Under the pieces are notes generated by a model. That model saw only the letters and a program-made list of their open reading frames with translations, was not told where the DNA came from and ran no database searches. Positions 9,152-18,514 of a DNA stretch of 64,000 nucleotides are shown in pieces. This DNA comes from Nitrospirota bacterium (GTDB lineage Bacteria > Nitrospirota > Thermodesulfovibrionia > Thermodesulfovibrionales > JdFR-88): positions 246,375 through 310,374 of the forward strand of contig JAKAKS010000022.1 in assembly GCA_021813405.1 (NCBI GenBank), given 5' to 3'. Position 1 is the stretch's first letter; each line of letters begins with the position of its first letter. Position numbers and translations under genes: made by a program.

Positions 9152-10505
9152 AAGCCTGTGGCAGAAATTTTTTGTCCTGCTGCTGGCCGTGGTTTTAATC
9201 GCCCTTGCGGCGGCCTTCACATTAAGGCAGTTGATGATACGGGACTTCCGTGATTACGAAAACGGACAGCTTGAAGACAGGGTGTACTGGGTGATTGCGG
9301 ACCTGGAATCCTCGTACCAGAAAAATTCCGCCTGGGGCCGGCAGGCCGCGGACAGGGACGCGATATGGGCGCTGATGATGGGCTTCAAAGTCCGGCTTTT
9401 TGACAGCCGGCATGTGCTTCTTGCCGATTCGGACAAGGCGCTGACCGCCCTTGCCCCACTGATTCAAAAAAGGGTTGTGGCCATATCCCGCCTGGATATG
9501 AGGGCAGGGCCGTCCGGTTATTATTCGTATCCCCTGTTTCTTAACGGCAGGCAGATAGGCACCCTTGAAGCAGGGTTCCTTGGGCCGGAAAGGGAGTCCG
9601 TGTTCGTCCGGCGTTCGGACCAGTTCCTGTTGTTTACGGTAATCGGGCTGGGCGGCATAGCGTTCATATTGAGCATCCTGTTTTCAAGAAGGCTTACTAA
9701 TCCCCTTAAGCGGCTTGCGGCATCGGCGGAGGGCATTACCAGGGGCGATTTTTCACGCCAGAGCGTTTCGGGCCGGGATGAAGTTGCGCGGCTTGCGGCC
9801 GCTTTCAACCGGGCGGCAAAGTTCCTTGAGGCCCAGGAACAGTTGAGAAAAAAACTTTTAAGCAACGTCACACACGAGATCAGGACCCCTCTGGCCGCAA
9901 TGAGAGGCGAACTGGCAGGCATGATGGACGGGCTTATACCAAATGACAAGGAGCAGCTCCAGTCGCTGTACGATGAAACCGTGCGGCTTGAAGGGTTTCT
10001 TGAGGGCATGGAAGACCTCTCGCGGGCACAGGCCGGGGCCGTCTTTCCGCAAAAAAAGGAAGCCAGGCTCAGTCTGCTTCTGGAAAATATAAAGAAGACC
10101 TTTGCTGGCATCATCCTGGACAGGCAGGCCACCCTTGAAATATCATGCCCCGATGATTTAAACGCGTACGCAGACCCTGAAAAGCTGAGCCAGATAATCA
10201 TCAACCTGGTCAGCAATGCGCTTAAGGCCGTGCACAAAGGCGGGAAGGTTGCTGTAACGGCCGGGAAGTGCGGCGGGGGCGTTTGCATTGAGGTGCTGGA
10301 CAACGGCTGCGGTATCGGCAAGGACGCCCTGCCTTTTATTTTCGAGAGGTTCTATAAATCCAGCGAAGGGGGCATAGGTATTGGCCTTGCCATCGTAAAG
10401 GAACTTGTGGACGCTCATGAAGGGCGCATCGAGGTCCGCAGCGAGGAAGGCAAGGGGACCGCATTTAAATTATTTTTACCGGACCGCAATATGGCTGAAC
10501 GGTAA
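9144..10505 (+). CDS. sensor histidine kinase, partner of the response regulator
   Basis: A membrane kinase of 453 residues starting at the ATG at 9144 inside the end of the regulator gene. Transmembrane helix 1 (about 8-28) is followed by a periplasmic sensor loop of some 135 residues, transmembrane helix 2 (about 165-185), a HAMP linker, a dimerisation domain with the phospho-His in NVTHEIRTPLA, and an ATPase domain with the N (LVSNALKA), G1 (VLDNGCGIG), F (FERFYK) and G2 (GIGIGLAIVKEL) boxes. It is complete and should be active. By neighbourhood it senses periplasmic copper or silver. Confidence 0.88.
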   Translation: MFKSLWQKFFVLLLAVVLIALAAAFTLRQLMIRDFRDYENGQLEDRVYWVIADLESSYQKNSAWGRQAADRDAIWALMMGFKVRLFDSRHVLLADSDKALTALAPLIQKRVVAISRLDMRAGPSGYYSYPLFLNGRQIGTLEAGFLGPERESVFVRRSDQFLLFTVIGLGGIAFILSILFSRRLTNPLKRLAASAEGITRGDFSRQSVSGRDEVARLAAAFNRAAKFLEAQEQLRKKLLSNVTHEIRTPLAAMRGELAGMMDGLIPNDKEQLQSLYDETVRLEGFLEGMEDLSRAQAGAVFPQKKEARLSLLLENIKKTFAGIILDRQATLEISCPDDLNAYADPEKLSQIIINLVSNALKAVHKGGKVAVTAGKCGGGVCIEVLDNGCGIGKDALPFIFERFYKSSEGGIGIGLAIVKELVDAHEGRIEVRSEEGKGTAFKLFLPDRNMAER

Positions 10506-10542
10506 TTCCTACATAAGTCCTTTATATTTTAAGGGTAATGTA

Positions 10543-10923
10543 ATGGGCATGAAGCCTGGGACAAAAAAAGCGCTGCCGTATTTAATATTTGTGCCGGTAA
10601 TTCTTGCTTTAGCGGGGCTTCTGGTCTATTCGTATTTGCCACGGCACACGGTGCAAAGCTGCGGGATGAGATGCTGCTGCAGCCCGTTTGGAGGATATTG
10701 CAAAGGGGCTGGCCGGGGATGGTACGGGGCTGACAAATCCGTTGAATCGGCAGATGATGCCTCCAAAGTAATAAGGCAAATATATCTGCCGCGTAAAGTT
10801 AGCGTAACCAATATCAGGGACGAAGCGGGTTTCTTCGAGGCTGACGTAAAGGACAGCAATAACAAAAAATTAGATACTGTTATCGTTGACAAGAGAACTG
10901 GCCGGATCCGTTCCATATATTAG
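10543..10923 (+). CDS. cysteine-rich membrane-anchored protein with a PepSY-like tail
   Basis: 126 residues, start ATG at 10543 with AAGGG 7 bases upstream; the longer open frame into the kinase gene is not coding. One transmembrane helix (about 11-31) is followed by a compact cysteine cluster CGMRCCCSPFGGYC (Cys40, 44, 45, 46, 53). Residues 68-126 resemble a single PepSY-type domain (beta strands ending VDKRTGRIRSIY). The five clustered cysteines, the position after a copper-type two-component system and before copA suggest metal binding at the membrane face. This function is inferred; no family was recognised. Confidence 0.65.
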   Translation: MGMKPGTKKALPYLIFVPVILALAGLLVYSYLPRHTVQSCGMRCCCSPFGGYCKGAGRGWYGADKSVESADDASKVIRQIYLPRKVSVTNIRDEAGFFEADVKDSNNKKLDTVIVDKRTGRIRSIY

Positions 10924-10929
10924 CTCCAG

Positions 10930-13083
10930 TCAAATCCTTGCTCCCCTCAGCCGCAAGGCATTGCCTATCACTGAAACCGAGCTGAAGCTCATTGCTGCGG
11001 CAGCTATAACAGGGCTAAGCAGTATTCCCGCAAAAGGATACAGAATGCCCGCCGCGATTGGCACGCCGATGGAATTGTAAACGAAGGCGAAGAAAAGATT
11101 CTGCTTTATATTGCGCATGGCCGCCCGGCTAAGGCGGATGGCGCGCACTATGCCCCTCAGGTCGCCTTTTACAAGGGTAACGCCCGCGCTCTCCATGGCC
11201 ACGTCTGTACCGGTGCCCATCGCTATCCCTACGTGCGCCTGGGCCAGCGCCGGGGCGTCGTTTATACCGTCACCGGCCATGGCAACCGTGCGCCCCTCGG
11301 TTTGAAATTTTTTAACAACATCCGCCTTCTGGTTTGGAAGGACCTCCGCGATCACCTCGTCTATGCCCAGTTTAAAAGCCACCGCCTCCGCCGTGGCCAG
11401 GTTGTCACCAGTGAGCATGGCAACCCTAATCCCTTGCCGGTGCAGCTCGTCTATGGCGTTTTTTGCGGTTTCTTTAATGGGATCGGCCACGCCGATAAGC
11501 CCGGCAGCCTTGCCGTCGATTGAGGCAAACATTACAGTTTCGCCCGCCTTGCGCATCATTTCCGCCCTTTGCGGCAGCCCGTCCATGTTGATCCCGTGGT
11601 CCTGCATCAGCGCCATATTCCCAAGCAAAACCGTGTGCCCGTCTACCACGCCTTCCACTCCCTTGCCTGCCACGGAATTAAAGGACGCCGCCGCGCCCGG
11701 TAAAACCCCTCTTTCAGACGCGCCGTTTACAATGGCAGCGGCAAGAGGGTGCTCGCTGTCCTTCTCAACCGACGCAGCATAATAAAGCGCCGTTTCTTCA
11801 TCAAAGCCTTTTGCGGCCGCAGCCTCAATGAGTTTTGGTTTGCCTTCGGTGAGAGTGCCGGTTTTATCGACAACCAGGGTATCGATTTTTTTCATGATTT
11901 CTATCGCCTCGGCATTTTTAAAGAGCACCCCGGCAGTCGCTCCTTTGCCGGTTGCAACCATTATTGATACCGGGGTTGCAAGCCCCAGGGCGCACGGGCA
12001 GGCTATCATCAGCACGGCAACGGCATTTAAAAGCGCCAGCGCCATCCGGGGCTGAGGGCCAATGAGCGCCCAGACTATGAAAGTAATGATCGCGATGCTT
12101 ACCACTATCTGCACGAAATAGCCGGAGACCGTATCGGCAAGCTTCTGTATGGGGGCGCGGCTGCGCTGCGCTTCCGCCACCATCCCGACTATCTGTGCCA
12201 GCAGTGTTTCGGCCCCAACTTTTTCCGCGCGCATCAGGAATGTGCCGGTGCCGTTTATGGTTGCCCCGATAACCCGGCCGCCGGGTTTCTTTTCCACAGG
12301 AATAGGCTCTCCGGTTATCATGGACTCGTCCACGGAGCTTGCCCCCTGTTCAATAACCCCGTCCACCGGTATCTTTTCGCCGGGGCGCACGCGGAGGAGG
12401 TCGCCTCGATTTACATTGCCCAAAGGCACGTCTTCCTCTTTGCCATCGGTGACCCTTCTTGCCGTCTTCGGGGCAAGCCCCAGCAGGGCCTTTATCGCCG
12501 CCCCCGTTTTGCTTCTTGCCCTGAGCTCAAGCACCTGGCCTAATAAAACCAGTGTTGTTATGACCGCGGCGGCCTCGAAATACGTATTTACATTGCCGCC
12601 AGTCCGGAAAGCCGCCGGGAAGATGCCCGGAAAGAGAGTGGCTATCAGGCTATAAACGTAAGACACCGCCACGCCAAGCCCGATAAGTGTAAACATGTTG
12701 GGGCTCCAGTTAACAACCGACTTCCAGCCACGGACAAAAAACGGCCAGCCTCCCCAAAGGACAACCGGAGAAGCGATGGCAAGCTCTGCCCATTTAAGCC
12801 ATGCGGGATTGAAGTTTCTGGTTACCGGGAAATACGCCCGCATGGTTATTATTACAAGCGGGACTGTGAGGACCACGCCCGCCCAGAAACGGCGCGACAT
12901 GTAAAGCAGCTCCGGATTTTCCTCTCCACGCGCTGAAACTGTCCGGGGTTCAAGGGCCATGCCGCAGATAGGGCATGCTCCCGGCGCGTCCCGGATTATC
13001 TCCGGATGCATGGGGCAGGTGTATATGGCAGACTCTTCAGGCTTCTTTAACGGCTCCGGTTCCGGTGTTGCCATAATTTTCAC
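10930..13083 (-). CDS. copA: Cu(I)-translocating P1B-type ATPase CopA
   Basis: A 717-residue copper-exporting P-type ATPase. The N-terminus has no classic CxxC ferredoxin-like domain but a short heavy-metal-binding domain with CPMHP (23-27) and CPICGM (37-42). The core carries TGEP (257-260), the transport motif CPC (362-364), DKTGT with the phosphorylated Asp (406-410), SEHPL (443-447) and GDGIND. YNSIGVP and MSFSSVSV in the last helices match the Cu(I) subgroup (family knowledge). The start codon is ambiguous: GTG at 13083 overlaps the SHOCT gene stop, and an ATG lies at 13074. It forms a two-gene operon with the SHOCT protein. Confidence 0.92.
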   Translation of the reverse strand: MKIMATPEPEPLKKPEESAIYTCPMHPEIIRDAPGACPICGMALEPRTVSARGEENPELLYMSRRFWAGVVLTVPLVIITMRAYFPVTRNFNPAWLKWAELAIASPVVLWGGWPFFVRGWKSVVNWSPNMFTLIGLGVAVSYVYSLIATLFPGIFPAAFRTGGNVNTYFEAAAVITTLVLLGQVLELRARSKTGAAIKALLGLAPKTARRVTDGKEEDVPLGNVNRGDLLRVRPGEKIPVDGVIEQGASSVDESMITGEPIPVEKKPGGRVIGATINGTGTFLMRAEKVGAETLLAQIVGMVAEAQRSRAPIQKLADTVSGYFVQIVVSIAIITFIVWALIGPQPRMALALLNAVAVLMIACPCALGLATPVSIMVATGKGATAGVLFKNAEAIEIMKKIDTLVVDKTGTLTEGKPKLIEAAAAKGFDEETALYYAASVEKDSEHPLAAAIVNGASERGVLPGAAASFNSVAGKGVEGVVDGHTVLLGNMALMQDHGINMDGLPQRAEMMRKAGETVMFASIDGKAAGLIGVADPIKETAKNAIDELHRQGIRVAMLTGDNLATAEAVAFKLGIDEVIAEVLPNQKADVVKKFQTEGRTVAMAGDGINDAPALAQAHVGIAMGTGTDVAMESAGVTLVKGDLRGIVRAIRLSRAAMRNIKQNLFFAFVYNSIGVPIAAGILYPFAGILLSPVIAAAAMSFSSVSVIGNALRLRGARI

Positions 13084-13373
13084 TGAATGTCTTTTTTCTT
13101 TTCTTCAAACTCCTCTTTGCTTATCTCTCCTTTTGCGTACCTTTTTTTGAGCAGGTCCAGCGCGGTCTCTTCCCTGGCCGCGCCATGCCTGGAAGATTGG
13201 GCAAGCCATTTTATCAGGTATACAAGCCCGATGAGGATAAGCACCCAGAACAAAAGCATCATAAGCGCTCCAACAATGCCCATTCCATATCCCCAGCCCA
13301 TCGTGCCGGGGCCCATCCAGTATTCGTGGAATGAAAAAAAGCGGAAATCCGGCAATGAACCCGGGAGCGTCAT
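13080..13373 (-). CDS. SHOCT-domain small membrane protein
   Basis: 97 residues with one transmembrane helix (about 32-55, [22 protein letters not shown]) and a C-terminal SHOCT domain (about 70-97, [21 protein letters not shown]). SHOCT proteins are common companions of CopA and other copper genes in many bacteria, with no defined biochemical role. The N-terminal part is rich in Met, Gly and Trp ([14 protein letters not shown]), which might face the periplasm. A strong Shine-Dalgarno sequence (AGAAGGAGG) precedes the ATG. It is the first gene of the copA operon. Confidence 0.85.
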   Translation of the reverse strand: MTLPGSLPDFRFFSFHEYWMGPGTMGWGYGMGIVGALMMLLFWVLILIGLVYLIKWLAQSSRHGAAREETALDLLKKRYAKGEISKEEFEEKKKDIQ

Positions 13374-13394
13374 CGCGTGCCTCCTTCTGTATAA

Positions 13395-13423
13395 CTGTTA
13401 GCACCGGCGGGATGGAATGTCAA
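13395..13423 (-). promoter_or_regulatory. promoter of the SHOCT-copA operon
   Basis: On the minus strand a perfect TTGACA (13423-13418), 17-bp spacer and TAACAG (13400-13395) preceded by an extended TGC element. Transcription would start near 13388, about 15 bases before the SHOCT start codon. Confidence 0.5.
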
Positions 13424-13445
13424 TTAAACCGGAAGCCCGGACTGT

Positions 13446-15278
13446 TCAGACGGCGGGCAAGCGGATAATGACGGATGTGCCCTTGTCTTTCCAGCTTGCC
13501 ACGCTTATATCGCCACCCATTTTAAGCAGCATCTTCTTTACAAGCACCAGCCCCAGGCCGGTCCCTTTCTGCTTGGTTGTATAGAAGGGCTTGAATATTT
13601 CTTTTTTCTGCTGCTCCGTCATGCCAGCGCCGTTGTCCTGTATCATGATGATAAAATCCCCTTCAGCCCTGGAAAGGAAAATATCTATCCGTGGGGATGG
13701 CGTGTCCTTCATGGCGTCCGCCGAGTTTATGACAATGTTCAGCAGTATCTGCTGCATGGCGCGGGGATCGATGCGGGCCAGCCCAAGCCCGGGTTTGGAA
13801 TCAAGCTCCACCCTGATTCCCTTTCGGTCAAAATCGGCCCTAATGAAACGGATGAATTCAGCCAGGTAATCGTTCAGATCCACCTCGGCAATTTCCATCT
13901 GTTCATATATGTTGAAGCTTTTGAGGGACTTTAAAAGAAATTCTATCCTGGCCATGTCCTCCTGTATCCTGCCCAGATAATCAAAATAATCCGTGACCTC
14001 GCGCGCGGGCGCTTTTTCAAGAGCTTTCAGGAAAACGGCCACTGTCATTTTTATTGATTGCAGCGGGTTGCCGATCTCGTGCCTTATGCCGGAAAAGATA
14101 TACCCTATGTTGTTCATCAGTTCCACGGACTGTGCCACCGATTCCAGTTTTTCCCGCTCGGTGATGTCGTGCTGCACCATAACATAATTGGAAATTTCCC
14201 CGTTAGGCCCTTTAACGGGAGATATGCTGCCTTCAAAAAGGAAGTAGTCTCCTTTTTTTGTGACCCCTGAACACTTGCCCGACCATCCGGAACGCGCCCT
14301 AATGGCCCGGGCAAAAACCTCCTGCACAGAAGGCCCCTCCGCCGCGGGCAGCGTAAGCCCCTGCCCGAGCACCTCGCCGCGCTGGTATCCCGTCATCTGC
14401 TCGAATGCCGGGTTGAGATACACTATTTTGCCCTCCGGGTCCGATATGATAACCGCTTCATTTGTGGACTCTACTGCTGCGGCAAGCTGGTTTTTAAACC
14501 CTTCGGCGGCCTGCCGCTGGCCTTCCTTTAACGCCAGCTCGTCAACCATCGAATTAAAAGCCTCGGCCAGCACTGTTATCTCTGAATCTCCCTTTACGGG
14601 TGTCTTTTCAATGCCGGTTAAGCTCATTTTTTTGATGCTGATCACGAATTCCTTAAGCGGGCCGATCAGCTTTTCCGTTGCAAAATAGGCGGCCACGCCT
14701 CCGATGATGATGAAGGCAACGGCCAGCAGAAAAGCGCTTAAGGCAGTATGGAAGGCCGCCGCCGTAATTTCGCTGCGGTCCAGCACAACCTTGACAAATC
14801 CCAGCAGGACCTTGCCTTTCCCCGGTTCCGGGTAAAGCTCCTCTCCGATATTGCTCCTGCTAATCATAACCGGGGCCCAGAACACGGCTTGCCCTTTGCT
14901 GTTGAAATGAAATGGCCGGCTTTCGATGTTGAGTTTATCGATTGCCGCGGCAGGGTTTCCTTCCGGCTTTACATTTTTTTTGCTCACGTTGGCCAGCAAG
15001 TTGCCGTTCTGGCCGTAAACTGCCGCCTGGAGCACCTCTGTTTGTTCCAGCATGCCTTTAAGGGCGCCAGACAGGTATTGGGTGTTTCCGCTGAAAAGCC
15101 CCAGCCTGGAGCTGCCTGCCAGCACGGAGCAAATCATATTGCCCCTGGCTTCCAGGCCGCTTTCCAGCAGGGTCCGCTCCCTTCTCATGTAAACAAACGC
15201 GAAACTGAAGGCTATCGCGGATATCAGGATGACTATGTAGGTGAATATACGTCTGCGGAAGGTCTTAACCCTTTTCAT
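13446..15278 (-). CDS. PAS-domain sensor histidine kinase (orphan)
   Basis: A 610-residue membrane kinase: transmembrane helix 1 (about 12-30), a periplasmic domain of some 145 residues, transmembrane helix 2 (about 178-200), HAMP, a PAS domain with PAC extension (about 265-385, EAVIISDPEGKIVYLNPAF), and a kinase core with phospho-His in IRHEIGNPLQS, N box IVINSADAM, G1 IQDNGAGM, F box FKPFYTTK and G2 GTGLGLVLVKKM. No response regulator lies beside it. It overlaps the upstream binding-protein gene by 4 bases, so it may read the occupancy of that protein. Confidence 0.85.
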   Translation of the reverse strand: MKRVKTFRRRIFTYIVILISAIAFSFAFVYMRRERTLLESGLEARGNMICSVLAGSSRLGLFSGNTQYLSGALKGMLEQTEVLQAAVYGQNGNLLANVSKKNVKPEGNPAAAIDKLNIESRPFHFNSKGQAVFWAPVMISRSNIGEELYPEPGKGKVLLGFVKVVLDRSEITAAAFHTALSAFLLAVAFIIIGGVAAYFATEKLIGPLKEFVISIKKMSLTGIEKTPVKGDSEITVLAEAFNSMVDELALKEGQRQAAEGFKNQLAAAVESTNEAVIISDPEGKIVYLNPAFEQMTGYQRGEVLGQGLTLPAAEGPSVQEVFARAIRARSGWSGKCSGVTKKGDYFLFEGSISPVKGPNGEISNYVMVQHDITEREKLESVAQSVELMNNIGYIFSGIRHEIGNPLQSIKMTVAVFLKALEKAPAREVTDYFDYLGRIQEDMARIEFLLKSLKSFNIYEQMEIAEVDLNDYLAEFIRFIRADFDRKGIRVELDSKPGLGLARIDPRAMQQILLNIVINSADAMKDTPSPRIDIFLSRAEGDFIIMIQDNGAGMTEQQKKEIFKPFYTTKQKGTGLGLVLVKKMLLKMGGDISVASWKDKGTSVIIRLPAV

Positions 15279-16228
15279 TTCACTATCTCCACAGCCGTTT
15301 TTATGGCCTCTTCAGGAACTTTTATCCCCAGTATCCTGGCTACTCTCAAATTTATCGAAAGCGCTCCCCCTCTGGCAAACTCCATCCAACCGCGCGCCTG
15401 GCGGCCGGAGAGTATCCTGTTTGCCATCTCGCCAGCCTGCCTGCCGATGTCATAAGGGTTCAGGCTCAGGGCCAGCAGCGCCCCGTTTTCAACATATTTC
15501 CCGGAGATGGCAAATACCGGCACCCGCCTTTCCAGCGAAAATTCCATCATGTACTCCAGATTAATCGAGTCCAGCACTGTGATGTCCGGCAGCATATAGA
15601 GCACGTCGATTTTACCTGCCAGCTTGTCCAGGGCGGGGGCAAACTGGCGGGGCCCGGAAACAGCAATTCCTTTAACAGCCATGCCCCTTTGCCTGGCCGC
15701 TTTGACAAGCGCCGAATAAATGTAACCTGTTTTCGAAACGGTATACACCACCCCGATCCTTTTTGCCGATGGCAGTACTTTCTTCAGGGTGTCCAGCGCA
15801 ACCGGGGGGGCAATCGCCATCCCCACACCCGCAGCAGTTGGGCCAGGGGGGAGCGCCTCAGCCGGGTCCAAAGCCATGGCATAGAGTATCCGGGCGTCCA
15901 TGAGGCCGCTTTTTTTCAGGGCTGCAGCGCGTGCAAGCGAATCCTGCCCTATTGTGAATACCAAGGGGGCAGCCGAGTCATGCACGGCCTCTATCAGCTG
16001 GACGTTAGCCTCCGGGCCGCTGCCGGGCTCAACAACTCTTATCCTTGCCTTCGTGGTGGACTCAAAGCCGCTCAGCACCTGGGCATATATCCTTATCCCG
16101 CGTTGTTTAACAACAATTATTTTCTCGGTGGCGGCAAAAGACGGTTTGGCAACAATGAAGCAAATGACCAGAAGCAGCGGGCAAGTAAAAAATAAATAAA
16201 GCGGTTTTTTTAACTTCCTGGTCCCCAT
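15275..16228 (-). CDS. ABC-type substrate-binding protein (ABC_sub_bind family)
   Basis: A secreted two-lobed binding protein of 317 residues from the ATG at 16228, which has AGGGGA just upstream; a TTG at 16252 would add 8 residues. The signal peptide covers about residues 1-33 (cleavage near SFAATE). The fold resembles the PF04392 family (VFTIGQDSLARAAALKK, PSAKRIGVVYTVSKTG, MANRILSGRQARGW). No permease or ATPase gene is near, so it may serve sensing rather than transport. It is cotranscribed with the histidine kinase and divergent from a TonB receptor. Confidence 0.8.
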   Translation of the reverse strand: MGTRKLKKPLYLFFTCPLLLVICFIVAKPSFAATEKIIVVKQRGIRIYAQVLSGFESTTKARIRVVEPGSGPEANVQLIEAVHDSAAPLVFTIGQDSLARAAALKKSGLMDARILYAMALDPAEALPPGPTAAGVGMAIAPPVALDTLKKVLPSAKRIGVVYTVSKTGYIYSALVKAARQRGMAVKGIAVSGPRQFAPALDKLAGKIDVLYMLPDITVLDSINLEYMMEFSLERRVPVFAISGKYVENGALLALSLNPYDIGRQAGEMANRILSGRQARGWMEFARGGALSINLRVARILGIKVPEEAIKTAVEIVK

Positions 16229-16273
16229 TTGTCCCCTATGGTTATATTGCAAGGAAATAAATATAAATACCAG

Positions 16274-16300
16274 TTGAAAAATCCAGCGAATTCACATAAT
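16274..16300 (+). promoter_or_regulatory. weak candidate promoter of the TonB receptor gene
   Basis: TTGAAA (16274-16279) and CATAAT (16295-16300) are separated by only 15 bp, a short spacer. The surrounding 90 bases are AT-rich and look non-coding, which favours the downstream start at 16346 for the receptor. Confidence 0.25.
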
Positions 16301-16345
16301 GTATTCATTGCCTTATTAAAGATTATAGAAAAAGCGGGTGTAGGT

Positions 16346-18214
16346 TTGAAAGCTTTCCCTTTAAAGAGCACAATAATTGTCCTTTTCCTCATTTTCGGGC
16401 TTTCGGCGGCAGCCAGGGCCAGTTCGATATCAAGTGAGGAGGAAAAGGGCCTCCTTATGTACTTCCCGGAAGAGGATGTGGTCTCTGCAACCCGCGCCGA
16501 AAAACCACTTGGGCAGACTGCCGAGAACGTAACAATTATCAAGGCCGACCAGATTAAACTCATGAACGCCCATACCCTTGCCGACGTCCTGTATTGGGTA
16601 CCGGGGGTGGAAGTTGATCCAAGGGCCACGATACCGGGCTTTCCAGTAACGGCTGTGATAGACGGGTCCGAACCGAGGCACGTCCTTGTAATGATGGACG
16701 GGGTGCCGCTTAACAACCTTTCCGACAGCCTGGCTGACATAGGTTCAATCCCGGTACAGGACATAAAGAGGATAGAGATCATAAAGGGGCCGGCCTCCTC
16801 CGCCTGGGGCTCGTCACTTGGCGGCCTTATAAACATAATAACCAAATCCCCCGGCAAGTTTATCTCCGGTTCGGCCTCGGCTTCCTATGGCGAAAGGAAT
16901 GCGACGGATTTCAATGCCGAGATATCAGGCCCGGCCGGCCCAATCGGTTTATATGCCCGTGCCGGGCACACCGGCAGCGATGGTTTTTATCCATATACGA
17001 GGGCGCTCACAAACGATTTATATGTGAAGGCCACCGCGGATATTGCTGAAAACCTTACTGCCTGGGGCGCGCTTTGGTACAACAATGCAAAAAGCGGCCT
17101 GGAAATACCTTTCTTCATGGCTGACAGTGCTTACACTCATGAATATATGTATGCCGCCGGAGGGCTTGATTACAAACCATTCGACGGAGGGAAAATAAGC
17201 CTGAATCTCAGAACATCCAAGTATGATATAAACAGGATACGTTCAATTGCCTCCCTGGGATTTTATCAGGAAACCCCGTCACGGAACGAGGACACGGGGG
17301 GCAGCCTGAAATTTACGTATGCAACAGGCGCCCACGCCATTGTGGCCGGGCTGGATCTGGAGCACGGAAGCCTTGAAGTCCCCTCGCCCGGCTTTGAACT
17401 GGGAATAACCAAGTATGCCGGTTATGTAAACGACACCATTACGATTGGCCGGTGGGCGGTAACGCCTGGAATAAGAGAAGACCATAATACCGTAAGCGGC
17501 TCGTTTACAAGCCCTTCGCTCGGGGTGACTTATGAGGCGGCCAGATGGCTGCTTTTAAGGGCCCAGGCATCAAGGGGTTTCAATGCGCCTCCGCTGGGCG
17601 TATTTGAGCCGGAGCTTTTTTATACGGTTAACCCAGATCTCAAGATGGAACAGGTCTGGTCCTATAATGCCGGGGTGGAAATCGCCGCCCCCGGCTTTTC
17701 AAGCATCAAGGCAACTGTTTTCCTTCATAACGTAAAAGACGAGATGGAAAATGTATATCTCTCTCCCACCTTGTTTACAGTTGAAAACATCGGCAAGACC
17801 AGGCACCAGGGGGCCGAGCTTGAGGTGAGGACAAATCCTGTTTATCATACGGACCTGTCAGCCGGGGTGGTCTTTATAGACTCCACTGACAGAACAATCG
17901 GGGAAGTGCTGAAAAACACGCCCAGGTACACCTACGACATTGGGGCGGATTACGTTACCGAGAAACTGAAGGCCGACCTCAGAGGCCACTATATATGGTG
18001 GAATGCGGACTCGCAAGACCCGCTGCCGCAGGCAAAATACAACGGGTTTGTCTGGGACCTTTCGGTAACGGGAAGGGTTTACAATGGCAACACACTTTCC
18101 GCCAGCCTTTTTCTTACGGCCCATAATATTTTCGACGTATCGGAGGACTCAAGCAGCATTTATCCAACCCCCCGAAGATGGGTGGAGGCAGGGACAAGGT
18201 TCGAGCTGTTCTAG
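16346..18214 (+). CDS. TonB-dependent outer-membrane receptor
   Basis: A 22-stranded TonB-dependent receptor by architecture, about 622 residues. From the TTG at 16346 the protein begins with a good signal peptide ending in SAAARAS; upstream in-frame starts exist (16229, 16238) but lie in AT-rich sequence, so the start is uncertain. The plug domain follows (TAENVTIIKADQIK, GVPLNNLSDSLADIGSIPVQDIKRIEIIKGPASSAWGSSLGGLINIITK) and the barrel ends in a C-terminal Phe (RFELF), as expected for outer-membrane proteins. It is of BtuB/colicin-receptor type; the ligand (siderophore, cobalamin or other chelate) is unknown. It is divergent from the binding protein and kinase. Confidence 0.85.
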   Translation: MKAFPLKSTIIVLFLIFGLSAAARASSISSEEEKGLLMYFPEEDVVSATRAEKPLGQTAENVTIIKADQIKLMNAHTLADVLYWVPGVEVDPRATIPGFPVTAVIDGSEPRHVLVMMDGVPLNNLSDSLADIGSIPVQDIKRIEIIKGPASSAWGSSLGGLINIITKSPGKFISGSASASYGERNATDFNAEISGPAGPIGLYARAGHTGSDGFYPYTRALTNDLYVKATADIAENLTAWGALWYNNAKSGLEIPFFMADSAYTHEYMYAAGGLDYKPFDGGKISLNLRTSKYDINRIRSIASLGFYQETPSRNEDTGGSLKFTYATGAHAIVAGLDLEHGSLEVPSPGFELGITKYAGYVNDTITIGRWAVTPGIREDHNTVSGSFTSPSLGVTYEAARWLLLRAQASRGFNAPPLGVFEPELFYTVNPDLKMEQVWSYNAGVEIAAPGFSSIKATVFLHNVKDEMENVYLSPTLFTVENIGKTRHQGAELEVRTNPVYHTDLSAGVVFIDSTDRTIGEVLKNTPRYTYDIGADYVTEKLKADLRGHYIWWNADSQDPLPQAKYNGFVWDLSVTGRVYNGNTLSASLFLTAHNIFDVSEDSSSIYPTPRRWVEAGTRFELF

Positions 18215-18468
18215 CCGGGATTTGAGATTTCATCAAGTTGTGCTTTTTCTGGCGGGGCGGTGTTCGTCTCCGGCCGCGCATAAGGCGCGCTAATTGACGG
18301 AAATAGAATTTTAATTATTCTTCTCATTGGGGCCTCGTTTCGTCTCATTAATTAAAGGGCTGTGCGGCTTACATGAATAGGGCAAACGGCCACCGCCGCG
18401 CCACAGAGCCGTTACGGCTTGCTTGGCCACTTCACTCACCAACCGCTTTGCAATTTAAAAGCATGGCT
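18215..18468. other. intergenic region upstream of the RiPP locus
   Basis: About 250 bases without a credible gene. The stretch 18378-18428 is GC-rich and foldable: GGGCAAAC is followed by hairpins CGGC-CACC-GCCG and AGCCG-TTA-CGGCT and the block GCCACAGAGCC. This vaguely recalls the core of GEMM (cyclic di-GMP) riboswitches but lacks the ACGCAAAGCC consensus. AT-rich DNA lies around 18300-18355. Confidence 0.3.
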
Positions 18469-18486
18469 TTGTGATCCGCGTCACAA
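18469..18486. promoter_or_regulatory. perfect CRP/FNR-superfamily operator (HcpR-like palindrome)
   Basis: TTGTGA-TCCGCG-TCACAA is a perfect 6+6 inverted repeat with a 6-bp spacer. This equals the CRP consensus core TGTGA-N6-TCACA and the extended form described for HcpR regulators of nitrosative/anaerobic stress in sulfate reducers. Its centre (18477.5) lies about 42 bases before the start point predicted by a -10-like TATACA (18508-18513), the geometry of class II activation. Confidence 0.65.
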
Positions 18487-18514
18487 TCAATGAATTCTGA
18501 AAAGTGATATACAT

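Noticed and set aside
9521..10321. 266-codon frame opposite the histidine kinase
   Set aside because: Shadow of a clear gene; Ser/Arg-rich composition and no ribosome site.
16210..16857. 215-codon minus-strand frame over the start of the TonB receptor
   Set aside because: It lies opposite a clear plug domain and has no recognisable features.
18378..18430. Firm call of a cyclic di-GMP riboswitch
   Set aside because: The conserved aptamer core is not present; kept only as a low-interest observation.
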